A stretch of 64,000 bases of DNA from an uncultured Bacteroidia bacterium (GTDB lineage Bacteria > Bacteroidota > Bacteroidia > Bacteroidales > UBA932), in NCBI GenBank assembly GCA_902779765.1, contig CACZCQ010000005.1, forward strand, positions 179,979-243,978, given 5' to 3'. Position numbers and translations under genes: made by a program. Below are positions 8,770 through 16,951 of this stretch, in pieces. The notes beneath the pieces were generated by a model. That model did no database searches, was not told the DNA's origin, and saw only the letters and a program-made list of their open reading frames with translations. Position 1 is the first letter of the stretch; each line of letters starts with the position of its first letter.

Positions 8770-8788
8770 AATCGTTATCTCCTTTTAA

Positions 8789-10579
8789 TTAATTCGATGC
8801 CGAAGGATCCTCGCCAAGGGCGTTCTCCCAGGCTTTGTTCCATGCATAATCGCTTCCATCAAGTTGCTTCGCTGAAATCGCCTGCGTTGAGACCTCCATC
8901 ACGAAGTGGACTTCCTGCAGCGCACCTGCGACCTTGATCTTCGGCACATTGGCCAGGGTGACGGTATAACTGGTAAAGGGAGCCGTGGCGGTCGTCGCAT
9001 TCGGGGCGACCTTCGTCGTATAGTAATAGTAGCCGTCCTTACCCTTCACCCAGCCGGCATTGCCGGCGCCAGTCTTGCCGTTCTTGGTGTATCCGACCAG
9101 GCCTTCGAACACGCCGAACATGCCGGTGCCTGCTCCGAACTGGTCGTCATACCAGCTTTCGATCTCCTGGACGATGTCTGGAACGGTGTAGTCCGTGAAG
9201 CTGAAGACCGGAGCGCCTTCCGCGTCCACCCACTGGCCGGTGATTGCGACACGCATGAAGGCGTCGGTGTTGCCCGTGTTGGTAATCACGATTCCAGTCT
9301 TGGTGCCGCCGTAAATGGTATGTGTATTACCTTTATCGTCAGTATAGGTCGTAGTCTGGTCCGAACCGATAGTAACAGTATCCTCGATCTTCACATTGAC
9401 CTCATCGACGCGGATGGTGTAGGTACGGAGTTCTCCGGCTTTCCATGTGATGTTGTTTCCTGTTTTCAGTTTGATAACCTTGCCGAAATCCAGGTCTCCG
9501 CTATACTTCTTACCATCATATTCGTACGAAATGGTCAGGACGACATTATCAGATATCTCCTGGGGAATCAGCCAGAAAGTCTGGGAGCCGTCAGCCTTGT
9601 TCAGGTTGGCTGTGTTGCCGGCATTCGAGAAACTTGCGGGATAGGGCTTATTCTCTCCAAAACTGCCTCCGGCTGCGAAATCAACAGTCCCTGTATAAGT
9701 TCCGGATGAGATTTCTGCGACATCATCAGTGAGTGTCCAGACTGCAGCGGTTGCTGAGGAATAGGTAGTTGTTTGATCCTTGTAGGAGTTCTCCGATGCA
9801 GGAGTGATGACGCAGGTACCCTTGCTCTTGATATTCTTGAAAGTCACATTCGTGATAGCGATGTCCTTTTCTGTAATTTCATCCGCATCATTGCCAATTG
9901 CAAACTTGACTCCGGTAAGGGCATGGTTGAAGAGTAAATCAGGATAGGTATCCTGGCTCAGGTATTCCTCGTACTGTGTCTTGGTGAGGGAACGAGCGGC
10001 GAAAAGAATGTCCTCTTGGGATGCCGCATCGGTCGGAGAAGTGTAGGTGAACGTTATGGTCTGCTTGCCGTTGGCAAGTGCATACGTGTAACTTCCAGTC
10101 ATGTTGCTATCCATGCTCACCGGCATCCTCATGTAGAAGTACAGAGGGTCTGCCTTATCCCAGGGGTTCTGACCCTTGAAGCGACGCGTCCAAACGCCGT
10201 CCTCATGTGTAAAGGCGCCGTCAGCGAACTGCTCGACGTTGCTTCCATTCAGGAGCACAGCATTGAAGGATCCGTAAAGGGCGCCGACATTCTCGGTGTA
10301 GGCCGGCGTTCCCCTGGTGACCACAGCGTTGTCAAGATACTGGATCGACTCCTCGAGGGTGAGGCTATTGCCGTCTTCGTCCCTGCTGAGTTCGATCGTC
10401 AGCCCTGTTGGCTTGCCGAGAGAAACATCAGCCCTGGTGTTCGTTGTGGGCATCTGGAATCCGATTATGTCCGAACTCTTGTCAATCGGTGTATTCTCAA
10501 AATTATCCTCTTGATTGCAGCCCGCAAAAAAGACTGCAGCGAAAGCCATTGTGGCCAAAATAATTTTACTCTTTCTCAT
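8789..10579 (-). CDS. Fimbrillin-family-like lipoprotein (left operon)
   Basis: 596 residues with a lipoprotein signal (FFAGC, Cys20). The N-terminal two thirds carry fimbrillin (Mfa/FimA-like) features: FQMPTTNTRA shortly after the lipobox, LLFNHALTGVKFAIG, ITNVTFKNIKSKGTCVITP, TFWLIPQEISDN and ITWKAGELRTYTI. The last third has ITNTGNTDAFMRVAITGQWV, a motif resembling the TasA/camelysin-type exported fibre proteins. The combination suggests a structural or anchoring subunit of a surface fibre. Maturation by Rgp-like proteases as in Porphyromonas is not implied. It sits 20 nt after a microprotein gene and 19 nt before the vWA gene, and is paralogous to the protein at 11593-13464. Confidence 0.82.
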   Translation of the reverse strand: MRKSKIILATMAFAAVFFAGCNQEDNFENTPIDKSSDIIGFQMPTTNTRADVSLGKPTGLTIELSRDEDGNSLTLEESIQYLDNAVVTRGTPAYTENVGALYGSFNAVLLNGSNVEQFADGAFTHEDGVWTRRFKGQNPWDKADPLYFYMRMPVSMDSNMTGSYTYALANGKQTITFTYTSPTDAASQEDILFAARSLTKTQYEEYLSQDTYPDLLFNHALTGVKFAIGNDADEITEKDIAITNVTFKNIKSKGTCVITPASENSYKDQTTTYSSATAAVWTLTDDVAEISSGTYTGTVDFAAGGSFGENKPYPASFSNAGNTANLNKADGSQTFWLIPQEISDNVVLTISYEYDGKKYSGDLDFGKVIKLKTGNNITWKAGELRTYTIRVDEVNVKIEDTVTIGSDQTTTYTDDKGNTHTIYGGTKTGIVITNTGNTDAFMRVAITGQWVDAEGAPVFSFTDYTVPDIVQEIESWYDDQFGAGTGMFGVFEGLVGYTKNGKTGAGNAGWVKGKDGYYYYTTKVAPNATTATAPFTSYTVTLANVPKIKVAGALQEVHFVMEVSTQAISAKQLDGSDYAWNKAWENALGEDPSASN

Positions 10580-10599
10580 AACTTTCAGTCTTTTTTGGG

Positions 10600-10773
10600 C
10601 TAGAACTCAAATTTGAACGTCTCATCTTCATAAGATTCATCGTCGTTCATGTTGTGCGACTCGTCGACCCAGACTCTTGTCTTGACAAAGGAACCCTGAA
10701 GGATCTCCGAATCCATCTCGAACATCTGTACGATGTTCGTAGCTGGTGAAATGTACCGTTTTTTCATCATCAT
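10600..10773 (-). CDS. 57-aa microprotein leading the left operon
   Basis: The short frame starts with three consecutive ATG codons (10773, 10770, 10767), so the product is 55-57 aa, beginning MMMKKRYISPATNIVQMFEM and ending in a run rich in Asp/Glu. Similar short MKKxYxxPxxxV proteins are common in Bacteroidota upstream of surface-protein and fimbrial genes; their function is unknown. The plus-strand operon begins with a paralogue at 11408. The first 17 bases, ATGATGAAAAAACGGTA, are identical in both. It ends 20 nt before the fimbrillin-like gene. There is no signal peptide. Confidence 0.7.
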   Translation of the reverse strand: MMMKKRYISPATNIVQMFEMDSEILQGSFVKTRVWVDESHNMNDDESYEDETFKFEF

Positions 10774-10810
10774 TTTAGTTATACTTGATTATTATTTGTT
10801 CCTAATAAAT

Positions 10811-10825
10811 TTTTCACGCCCAAAA
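10811..10825 (-). repeat. Site B: TTTTGGGCGTGAAAA upstream of the left operon
   Basis: Read on the minus strand, the 15-mer ends 37 nt before the first ATG of the left microprotein gene. It is an exact inverted copy of site A (6158-6172) and shares TTTTGGGCGTG with site C (11354). It is either an inversion site or an operator/promoter element retained in both operon copies. Confidence 0.5.
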
Positions 10826-11353
10826 ATTCACTTTTTGCCCAGGTTAACTTGCTCCGTTATTCCTCAAAAACGTCCCCTGACAAGTATCCTGATCTACCCC
10901 TCTACCCCTTTCTATACGACTAAAACATTGGTATAGAATCAAATACCCTATACCTTGGTGCATAATTTGGTTACAAAGTTAGCAATTATTATCCTTTCGA
11001 ACAATAATTTCGACCTTTTTTTCAGCATATTTATCAACAACCCGATGGTTGATTTCCTTGATAACGCCCCCCTATATGGATCCGCTTCTTTGACCTATCT
11101 TTTTATTCCCCATTTAGACATGTCTTTTCTGACATGATCCGGAATTATTCTCGGGTTTTACACGGTATTCCATCGTCAAATCGTTTACCGTTTGTTGTTG
11201 GGGAATCCTTGGATAATCTTGTTTCAATCCCACCAGAAAGCAGATTACAGAGAGTAACCTCTCATCATATCTGTTTCTTAATCATCACCACTTCACTTTT
11301 ATGTATGTACGACAACTTGTTATATGACAGCACTTTAAGGCTTCTGGCGCCAG

Positions 11354-11364
11354 TTTTGGGCGTG
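11354..11364 (+). repeat. Site C: TTTTGGGCGTG upstream of the right operon
   Basis: The 11-mer ends 43 nt before ATG 11408, nearly the same spacing as site B to its operon, and is inverted relative to B. The preceding bases CTGGCGCCAG form a perfect palindrome (11344-11353) absent from the other copies. Confidence 0.5.
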
Positions 11365-11407
11365 GAATAGAAACGCATTAAGGCAATATATTAATTACAA
11401 CCATATC

Positions 11408-11572
11408 ATGATGAAAAAACGGTATTATCTAAGCCCGCGGGTCTCTGTCACGGAAGTGATGGAGTTTGAGGGAATCATTTGTAACTCTCCGAGTTTCAAT
11501 GTCAACATTAAAGAGCTCGAAAATGCCAATGATCTGGATCAGGATGTCGAGCAGTTCTATTTTAAGTCATAA
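11408..11572 (+). CDS. 54-aa microprotein leading the right operon
   Basis: Begins MMKKRYYLSPRVSVTEVMEF and ends FYFKS; paralogue of the microprotein at 10600-10773, with identical first 17 bases and the same KKRYxxSP start. Like that one it is acidic in its second half, lacks a signal peptide and precedes a fimbrillin-like gene (20-nt gap). Function unknown. Two ATGs in tandem (11408, 11411) are possible starts. Confidence 0.7.
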   Translation: MMKKRYYLSPRVSVTEVMEFEGIICNSPSFNVNIKELENANDLDQDVEQFYFKS

Positions 11573-11592
11573 CCTTTGAAAAACTACGTGTT

Positions 11593-13464
11593 ATGAAGAA
11601 GATTATTCTTTTGCCTGCAATTCTGGCGGCACTTATGTTTTCTTCCTGTGTGAACGAGGAACTTGAGAACAACGATAACCTTGATCTTTCAAGCAGTGAC
11701 ATCGCTTTTGCTTTCGGAGGTACAACTACCAGGGCAGCAGTATCAGCTGCTATCGAAGAAGAGACAGGAGTTTCTATCTCCCTTGGTACAGAATCCGGGA
11801 CAGAGTTTTTCCTTAAAGAAACCGTCGAGGAACTGAATCCTACCGGTCTTGCAACGAGGGGGACTCCGGTATACAATGAGAACGTCACCAAAATAAAAGA
11901 ATACCGTTCGTTCGAAGCTGTGGCTTATTTGCAAGGTGCAACTGAAGAATATACAAATGGTACTGCTACCTTCTCTTCGATGGACTACCAAAAAGAAGTT
12001 GAAGGCCGTGAAGGTTGGATTTACAAGCATCAATATGGTGGCACCCTTCCTTGGCCAGAAGGTCAACCGACCAAAGACATCTATTTCTTCCTCCGTATGC
12101 CGACATCATACATCGATGACAATCTCAAGGAAAACACTCAAATTGCTTATAACTCAAATACTGGTACGATTGCCTTCGATTATGTATCCCCGCAGTCAGG
12201 TGATGCCCAGAAGGATATCCTTTTTACATCAAGGACATTGAACCAAACGCAGTATGAGAATAATTACATGGAGACCGGTGCTCCTGTAACAATGTACCAC
12301 GCCCTGACAGGTGTGAAATTCCGTGTTGGCAACAATAATAGCGGAACGACAAAGACAATTATTACACACGTAGAGCTTTCTGGACTTAAAGATGTCGGTC
12401 ATTGCATCGTCACTCCTTCAAGTGGAAAAGTACAATGGACCCCTGAGGAAGAGGCAATATTTGGTTCATTTGCAATGGATTTCGATAATCCAACATACAG
12501 CCAAACCAGTGACAATACGATTACCTATGTAAAGCCTAGCGGCAGTTCAGAAGGATCTTCTGATGATTCTTCTGACGATTCCGATAAGCCTATGGAATTC
12601 GGAAATTCATGGTATGCTCCAGGCAAAGATGCCCATAATCCTACCAATACAAACAATCTGAATGACGCAAATGGTACAAAGACTTTCTGGCTCATCCCGC
12701 AGGAAATTCCGGATGATGCAGTCCTGACAGTAAAATTCCGTGTGAAAACTCCGGACACGCCGACGGGCGCTGAGATTACCCATACCATCACTGATTTCGG
12801 GGCCAGACTCAAGAAGAGTAAGGATTCAAAAGTCGAATGGAAGGCCGGTCAACTCCGTACTTTCACCCTCGAACCGGAGGATGTTGATGTTGATATCTTC
12901 GACCAAATGACAGGCTATGTGAAGAATAATCTTCATGTTACCAACACCGGAAATGTGGATGAGTATGTCCGTATGATGCTGATGGGTAACTGGTATGGCT
13001 GGCTACCCGATCAGGATCCGTCAAAAGTTCCAGCCAGTATGCTGGTCGGTTACACCACGTCGGATACAAGTAATGAAACTATGGTCACAAACTGGTTTGG
13101 CAGGGCTTTACCATTTAGCGGTGGCTTCGATGAAACGTTTGCCGGCGGCGTGCCTAATGCGGCGAAAGGCAATCCTTGGGTTTTCGGTACCGGAAGTTAT
13201 TACTATTACCCCGAGATTATTGGCGCCGGTGAGAAACTCTCCCAGACAGCAGCTCTATTCCAGTCCTATACGTTGGATCCTGCGTGGATTCCGGAAATAT
13301 GGATTCCTGTCGGTGGTACTCGTCAAAAGGCAAAAGGTGTCCACCTGGTGTTCGAATGCGTCGTCCAGGCAATCAGTACGAAGGATGCGAATGGTCAACC
13401 TTATGCAGATTGGACGGCTGCATGGAGTGACGCAACCGGTCAAACCATCGGTGTGAAGAACTAG
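11593..13464 (+). CDS. Fimbrillin-family-like lipoprotein (right operon)
   Basis: 623 residues with a lipoprotein signal (MFSSC, Cys near 19). It aligns along its length with the protein at 8789-10579: IAFAFGGTTTRAA, ATRGTPVYNENV, YHALTGVKFRVGN, KTFWLIPQEIPDDAVLTV, VEWKAGQLRTFTL, and VTNTGNVDEYVRMMLMGNWYG in the last third. A Ser/Asp-rich linker near residues 316-330 (SSDDSSDDS) is not present in the left copy. Role is inferred as subunit or anchor of a surface fibre displaying the downstream vWA protein. Codon choice is more A/T-rich than in the core genes of this window. Confidence 0.82.
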   Translation: MKKIILLPAILAALMFSSCVNEELENNDNLDLSSSDIAFAFGGTTTRAAVSAAIEEETGVSISLGTESGTEFFLKETVEELNPTGLATRGTPVYNENVTKIKEYRSFEAVAYLQGATEEYTNGTATFSSMDYQKEVEGREGWIYKHQYGGTLPWPEGQPTKDIYFFLRMPTSYIDDNLKENTQIAYNSNTGTIAFDYVSPQSGDAQKDILFTSRTLNQTQYENNYMETGAPVTMYHALTGVKFRVGNNNSGTTKTIITHVELSGLKDVGHCIVTPSSGKVQWTPEEEAIFGSFAMDFDNPTYSQTSDNTITYVKPSGSSEGSSDDSSDDSDKPMEFGNSWYAPGKDAHNPTNTNNLNDANGTKTFWLIPQEIPDDAVLTVKFRVKTPDTPTGAEITHTITDFGARLKKSKDSKVEWKAGQLRTFTLEPEDVDVDIFDQMTGYVKNNLHVTNTGNVDEYVRMMLMGNWYGWLPDQDPSKVPASMLVGYTTSDTSNETMVTNWFGRALPFSGGFDETFAGGVPNAAKGNPWVFGTGSYYYYPEIIGAGEKLSQTAALFQSYTLDPAWIPEIWIPVGGTRQKAKGVHLVFECVVQAISTKDANGQPYADWTAAWSDATGQTIGVKN

Positions 13465-13499
13465 CTGAGTTGTAATAACAAGTAATAATCGAACAAGAG

Positions 13500-15728
13500 A
13501 TGAAACATAATATATTCAAATATGTAGCGATTGCTGCCGCCTTACTGGCGACTGCAGTGAATGCCGGTGCGCAGTACAACTTAAAGGGTGGTGTGGGAAC
13601 CTCCAAGCAAGTCACCGGTCCGGATTCCCAAGGAAACTATACCATCCGGCTGGAAACCTTTGCAACCGGTACCTCAACGGTAACTGAGACCGCCACTCCG
13701 GTTGATGTAGTCCTGGTGCTGGACGTGTCTGGTTCAATGGATCAAAATGGGAAAATGACCAAACTTAAAACTGCGGTCAATACTTTTATCGAGACGATAC
13801 AGGAAAATGACCTGTATATAGTTGAAAGGGATGCTCAGGGGAATGTGACTAAAAAAACAAAGAGGGAGAATGCTTTGGGGAACCAGATAAGTATCGTTAA
13901 ATTTGCCTTGCCTGCCTATTACAGCAGTGCATCAGGATGGGTAACAAATACAACGGCAACTACTAACCCTGGTAATCACTTCCCCGCATATGACCTTGAT
14001 GAAGACTATTATGGCGGCTACTCATACAGTTTTAGGGATTTCAATACAAACTACAACGCCCCAGCAACTTGGGGTTCGGGTTGGAATCAGCAAACTTATC
14101 CTCGTGCCAATGCTACAGAAGTTTTAATGGGGTTTACCGCAACTGAGAGTGATTCAAACGTCACTGCTTTACAATCTGCTGTGAACAGTATGATTCCAGC
14201 AGGCTCAACAGCAGCTGACTATGGCCTGAATTTAGCCAGGCTTCTCTTGGCAGGGTCTGATGCCAACCCGGACGCTAATAAAGTTGTCATATTTTTTACT
14301 GACGGAAGTCCGACCCATGTCCGTAACTTTAGTACTGACGTTGCAAATGCTGCTATCACCAATGCTAAAGCGATCAAGGATGCCGGGGCAACCATTTTCT
14401 CTATAGGCGTCTTTGATTCGACACCAACGGCTGGCAATAATCCTCCTACCTCTGGTACTAATGTATGGCGATACATGAATTATGTTTCGTCCAATTATCC
14501 CAATGCAACCAACATAAATACTCCTGGGACAGGCGGAGATTACACACAGAGTTTTTATCAGGATGCTTCATCGAGTAGCGCTGACCTAACAGCTATTTTC
14601 AAGTCAATCGCCGACGGTATTGGCAAGTCCGATGCCACCGTCGGAACTGAGACTCAGGTAAGGGATGTCGTCACAAACAGCTTCGTGCTCCCGAGCGATA
14701 TTTCGGCAGCAGACGTCCACGTCTACACATCAGCTGCAACGGGTTCAGCATCCGGCGCTGATGACACAGATCCGGCAGGCTGGGAAGATCAAGTGGAAAT
14801 TACCAATTCCGTGACAAAGAATATCTACAATGTTGATGCAAACGGTAATCGAACGAGCAATCCTGACGAAGTGAAGAACAAGGCTCTCTTCATCGAGGGA
14901 TTCGATTACAGTCTAGCAGATTCTGAAAACGCCGACGGAACAACCGCTCATCCATATGGCAACTGGGTAGGGCCGCGTTACAAAAACGGAAATTGGATCT
15001 GGGCAGGCAAGAAACTCATCATCACCTTCAAGGTCAAAGCCGATCCTGAGGCAACCGGTGGGGAATCCCAGACGAATACGGGGAATTCCGGTGTCTGGGT
15101 GCAGAACGAAGACGGTACATATACTTGCATCAACAATTACGAGGAGCCACATACGACCTTGACTGTCAACATTAAGATCAGGAAGACCGGTTTACGGAGC
15201 GGAGAGAGTGCGACCTTCGAACTCATGAGGATACGTCCGAAGGGCTATAATCCAAATGGTGCGACCCTTAAGGATAGAGTTGCCAATCTCGAGTATAATT
15301 TAATTGGTAAGCCCAAACCGGGAATAACTGGCGAGGCGGGGCAGCCTCCAGTTGGTGGTGATCCTTCGGAATACTATGAAACGCTTGGTTGGAAGAGTTT
15401 CAAAAAGGTAATTCTGACCAATCTGAGTGATACTGATGGACAAGAAGTCATAAAGGATGTTCTTGCGCTCGATCCCTATTGGGTCTATATGGTAGTGGAA
15501 GATGACTGGGGTTGGGCCTACACCATGACAGGAGACACTAATCAGGTTGGCGAAGATGGCACATATACCACTTCTACCGTCGAGGTTAACCCGTTCAGGT
15601 TCCATAATACTGAGAAGACGGGGGTCGTAAAGCACGCCGAGGCTGTCATGGTCAACCATTTCCAATCTAAAGAAGAGGGTGCATCGTCTTACACAGAGCA
15701 TAAGAAGAGCTCAAAGACGAAATTCTAA
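13500..15728 (+). CDS. Secreted vWA-domain adhesin with C-terminal Cna-B-like domain (right operon)
   Basis: 742 residues; signal peptide ~1-25 (NAGAQ). vWA domain with intact MIDAS: DVSGS (Asp75, Ser77, Ser79) and IFFTDGSPTH. Large loops in the vWA region, rich in Asn, Tyr and Thr (around residues 140-210), have no counterpart of equal length in the left paralogue, so the binding faces probably differ. The C-terminal domain has VNIKIRKTGLRSGES and VVEDDWGWAYT and an extra insert with GKPKPGITGEAGQPP. It is the third gene of the right operon, 35 nt after the fimbrillin-like gene. Same inferred role as its left paralogue: tip or surface adhesin. Confidence 0.82.
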   Translation: MKHNIFKYVAIAAALLATAVNAGAQYNLKGGVGTSKQVTGPDSQGNYTIRLETFATGTSTVTETATPVDVVLVLDVSGSMDQNGKMTKLKTAVNTFIETIQENDLYIVERDAQGNVTKKTKRENALGNQISIVKFALPAYYSSASGWVTNTTATTNPGNHFPAYDLDEDYYGGYSYSFRDFNTNYNAPATWGSGWNQQTYPRANATEVLMGFTATESDSNVTALQSAVNSMIPAGSTAADYGLNLARLLLAGSDANPDANKVVIFFTDGSPTHVRNFSTDVANAAITNAKAIKDAGATIFSIGVFDSTPTAGNNPPTSGTNVWRYMNYVSSNYPNATNINTPGTGGDYTQSFYQDASSSSADLTAIFKSIADGIGKSDATVGTETQVRDVVTNSFVLPSDISAADVHVYTSAATGSASGADDTDPAGWEDQVEITNSVTKNIYNVDANGNRTSNPDEVKNKALFIEGFDYSLADSENADGTTAHPYGNWVGPRYKNGNWIWAGKKLIITFKVKADPEATGGESQTNTGNSGVWVQNEDGTYTCINNYEEPHTTLTVNIKIRKTGLRSGESATFELMRIRPKGYNPNGATLKDRVANLEYNLIGKPKPGITGEAGQPPVGGDPSEYYETLGWKSFKKVILTNLSDTDGQEVIKDVLALDPYWVYMVVEDDWGWAYTMTGDTNQVGEDGTYTTSTVEVNPFRFHNTEKTGVVKHAEAVMVNHFQSKEEGASSYTEHKKSSKTKF

Positions 15729-15749
15729 ACCTCCTCATTCTAGTTGTTT

Positions 15750-15778
15750 ATCAGGCGACCCTTTCCGGGCCGCCTGAT
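15750..15778 (+). terminator. Terminator of the right adhesin operon
   Basis: Arms ATCAGGCG / CGCCTGAT, an A-C mismatch, CCC/GGG and a 5-nt loop, followed by TGTTTATAT. The core is the same as that of the terminator at 6716-6747. Confidence 0.8.
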
Positions 15779-15871
15779 TGTTTATATACTCTCCCTTACC
15801 TTGCCAAAGCTGTGTATCGCTAATACTCAAGATAGGAACAATTGCGAATAAACTCCAGGGCAAGGCGGCGT

Positions 15872-16939
15872 TCAGGGGCGATAGGTCTTCACCGTGTCGA
15901 TCATTGCGAGGATGTTCTCGACGGGGGTGCCGGCCTGGGCGTTGTGGCAGGAGCAGCAGATGTAACCGCCGCCCTTGCCCAGCGTGTCGAGGCAGTTGCG
16001 GGTCTCCTCGGCCACTTCAGCAGCGGTTCCGTTCGGCAGGATGCGCTGGTTCTCGATTCCTCCGTGGAAGATAAGGTCTTTCCCGAACCTCTCCTTGAGC
16101 CCTGCAGTGTCCATACCGGGGCATACGTGCTGTATCGGATTAAGGATGTCAATCCCGCAATCTATCAGCCCGGGGATCAAGGGCAGGACGGCGCCGTCGG
16201 TGTGGTACAGGACCTTCTTCCCGTAGCTGTGGATCAGGTCGCACCAGTTTTTCAGCCTGCGCTTGAAGAATGTCTCCCATGACTCCAGCGAAATCAGCAT
16301 GGTATTCTGCATTCCCATGTCGTCGCTGATGAACACGATATCAATATCTTCACCCAGTTCCTTCAGAAACCTTTCGAGCATCACCGTCTGGATGGCATCT
16401 ATGTGGTCCAGGGCAGCATCCAGGAATTCCGGGCAGGCGATGGTGTCCATCATTGCATTCTCCAGTCCTCGCATCTGGCAATAGATCTCGAAATGCGAAA
16501 TCCAGGGCCCTATGGTGGCGAAATCCCAGGAGCGCGCCTTCCGGGCCAGAGCCTTTGAACCTTCATAGTCGAACCTGTCGGGATCCGGCCAGGAATGGTA
16601 AGTCTCCAACTCCGACGGTTCAATATATTCCCCGATCGGAGGGTTGATATATTCCTGGTACGTGGCAAGTCCGGCCTTGACCATCCGCGTCGGGACTCCC
16701 CAGGGTGTTATTTCGCCGCTGTCATTCGGGTCGAAGTACCGCCCGGCATAACCTGGGAATATCCATACGATCTTGTCCACTCCGAGTTTGTTGTACACTT
16801 CCAGCTCGTCTTCCGTGGAAGTATATTCACGGAGGGAATCCAATACTTCAGGGGTGCACCACAGATCCACAGGGGGACGGTCAACCGGCTGGCGGTTGAT
16901 GGTGGCCATTATACGTTCTCTGGGGGTCATATTATTCAT
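15872..16939 (-). CDS. Uroporphyrinogen decarboxylase (URO-D) family protein, probable methyltransferase-type
   Basis: 355 residues beginning MNNMTPRERIMATINRQPVD, the usual opening of the URO-D/MtaA/CmuA superfamily. Besides heme-pathway HemE this superfamily holds cobalamin:coenzyme M-type and corrinoid methyltransferases. The C-terminal part has FHGGIENQRILPNGTAAEV and GYICCSCHNAQAGTPVENI, where Cys and His could bind zinc as in the methyltransferases. It lacks the typical HemE N-terminal RQAGR motif, so a heme role is unlikely. The substrate is unknown; no corrinoid protein lies nearby. It is 12 nt downstream of the acetylesterase gene on the same strand. ATG 16930 is an alternative start. 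Confidence 0.8.
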   Translation of the reverse strand: MNNMTPRERIMATINRQPVDRPPVDLWCTPEVLDSLREYTSTEDELEVYNKLGVDKIVWIFPGYAGRYFDPNDSGEITPWGVPTRMVKAGLATYQEYINPPIGEYIEPSELETYHSWPDPDRFDYEGSKALARKARSWDFATIGPWISHFEIYCQMRGLENAMMDTIACPEFLDAALDHIDAIQTVMLERFLKELGEDIDIVFISDDMGMQNTMLISLESWETFFKRRLKNWCDLIHSYGKKVLYHTDGAVLPLIPGLIDCGIDILNPIQHVCPGMDTAGLKERFGKDLIFHGGIENQRILPNGTAAEVAEETRNCLDTLGKGGGYICCSCHNAQAGTPVENILAMIDTVKTYRP

Positions 16940-16951
16940 ATAATATATTGA

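Larger units (their letters stand above)
10774..11407. other. 634-bp divergent intergenic region between the two adhesin operons
   Basis: AT-rich, no credible gene. It carries the inverted motif copies B (10811-10825) and C (11354-11364) near its two ends, each about 41-44 nt from the leader ATG. Other structure: CTATAC (10912-10917), GTATAG (10931-10936) and CTATACC (10948-10954), which can pair in alternative ways, and CATGTC-N6-GACATG (11119-11136). No full TTTG-N19-TAnnTTTG promoter was found for either operon, so promoter positions stay unknown. Confidence 0.7.

Noticed and set aside
6158-10825. The exact 15-bp inverted repeat A/B taken alone as proof of inversion
   Set aside because: By chance a 64-kb window is expected to hold a few exact 15-mers in inverted pairs. 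Only its position and the further copies make it interesting.
10733-11370. Short frames in the divergent intergenic region
   Set aside because: Low-complexity hydrophobic translations, no start context, no homologue in the other operon copy.
11330-11407. TTTG inside site C as a -33 promoter box
   Set aside because: At 19-21 nt spacing there is no TAnnTTTG; the best string is TAAGGCAA. Kept only as an alternative explanation of the motif.
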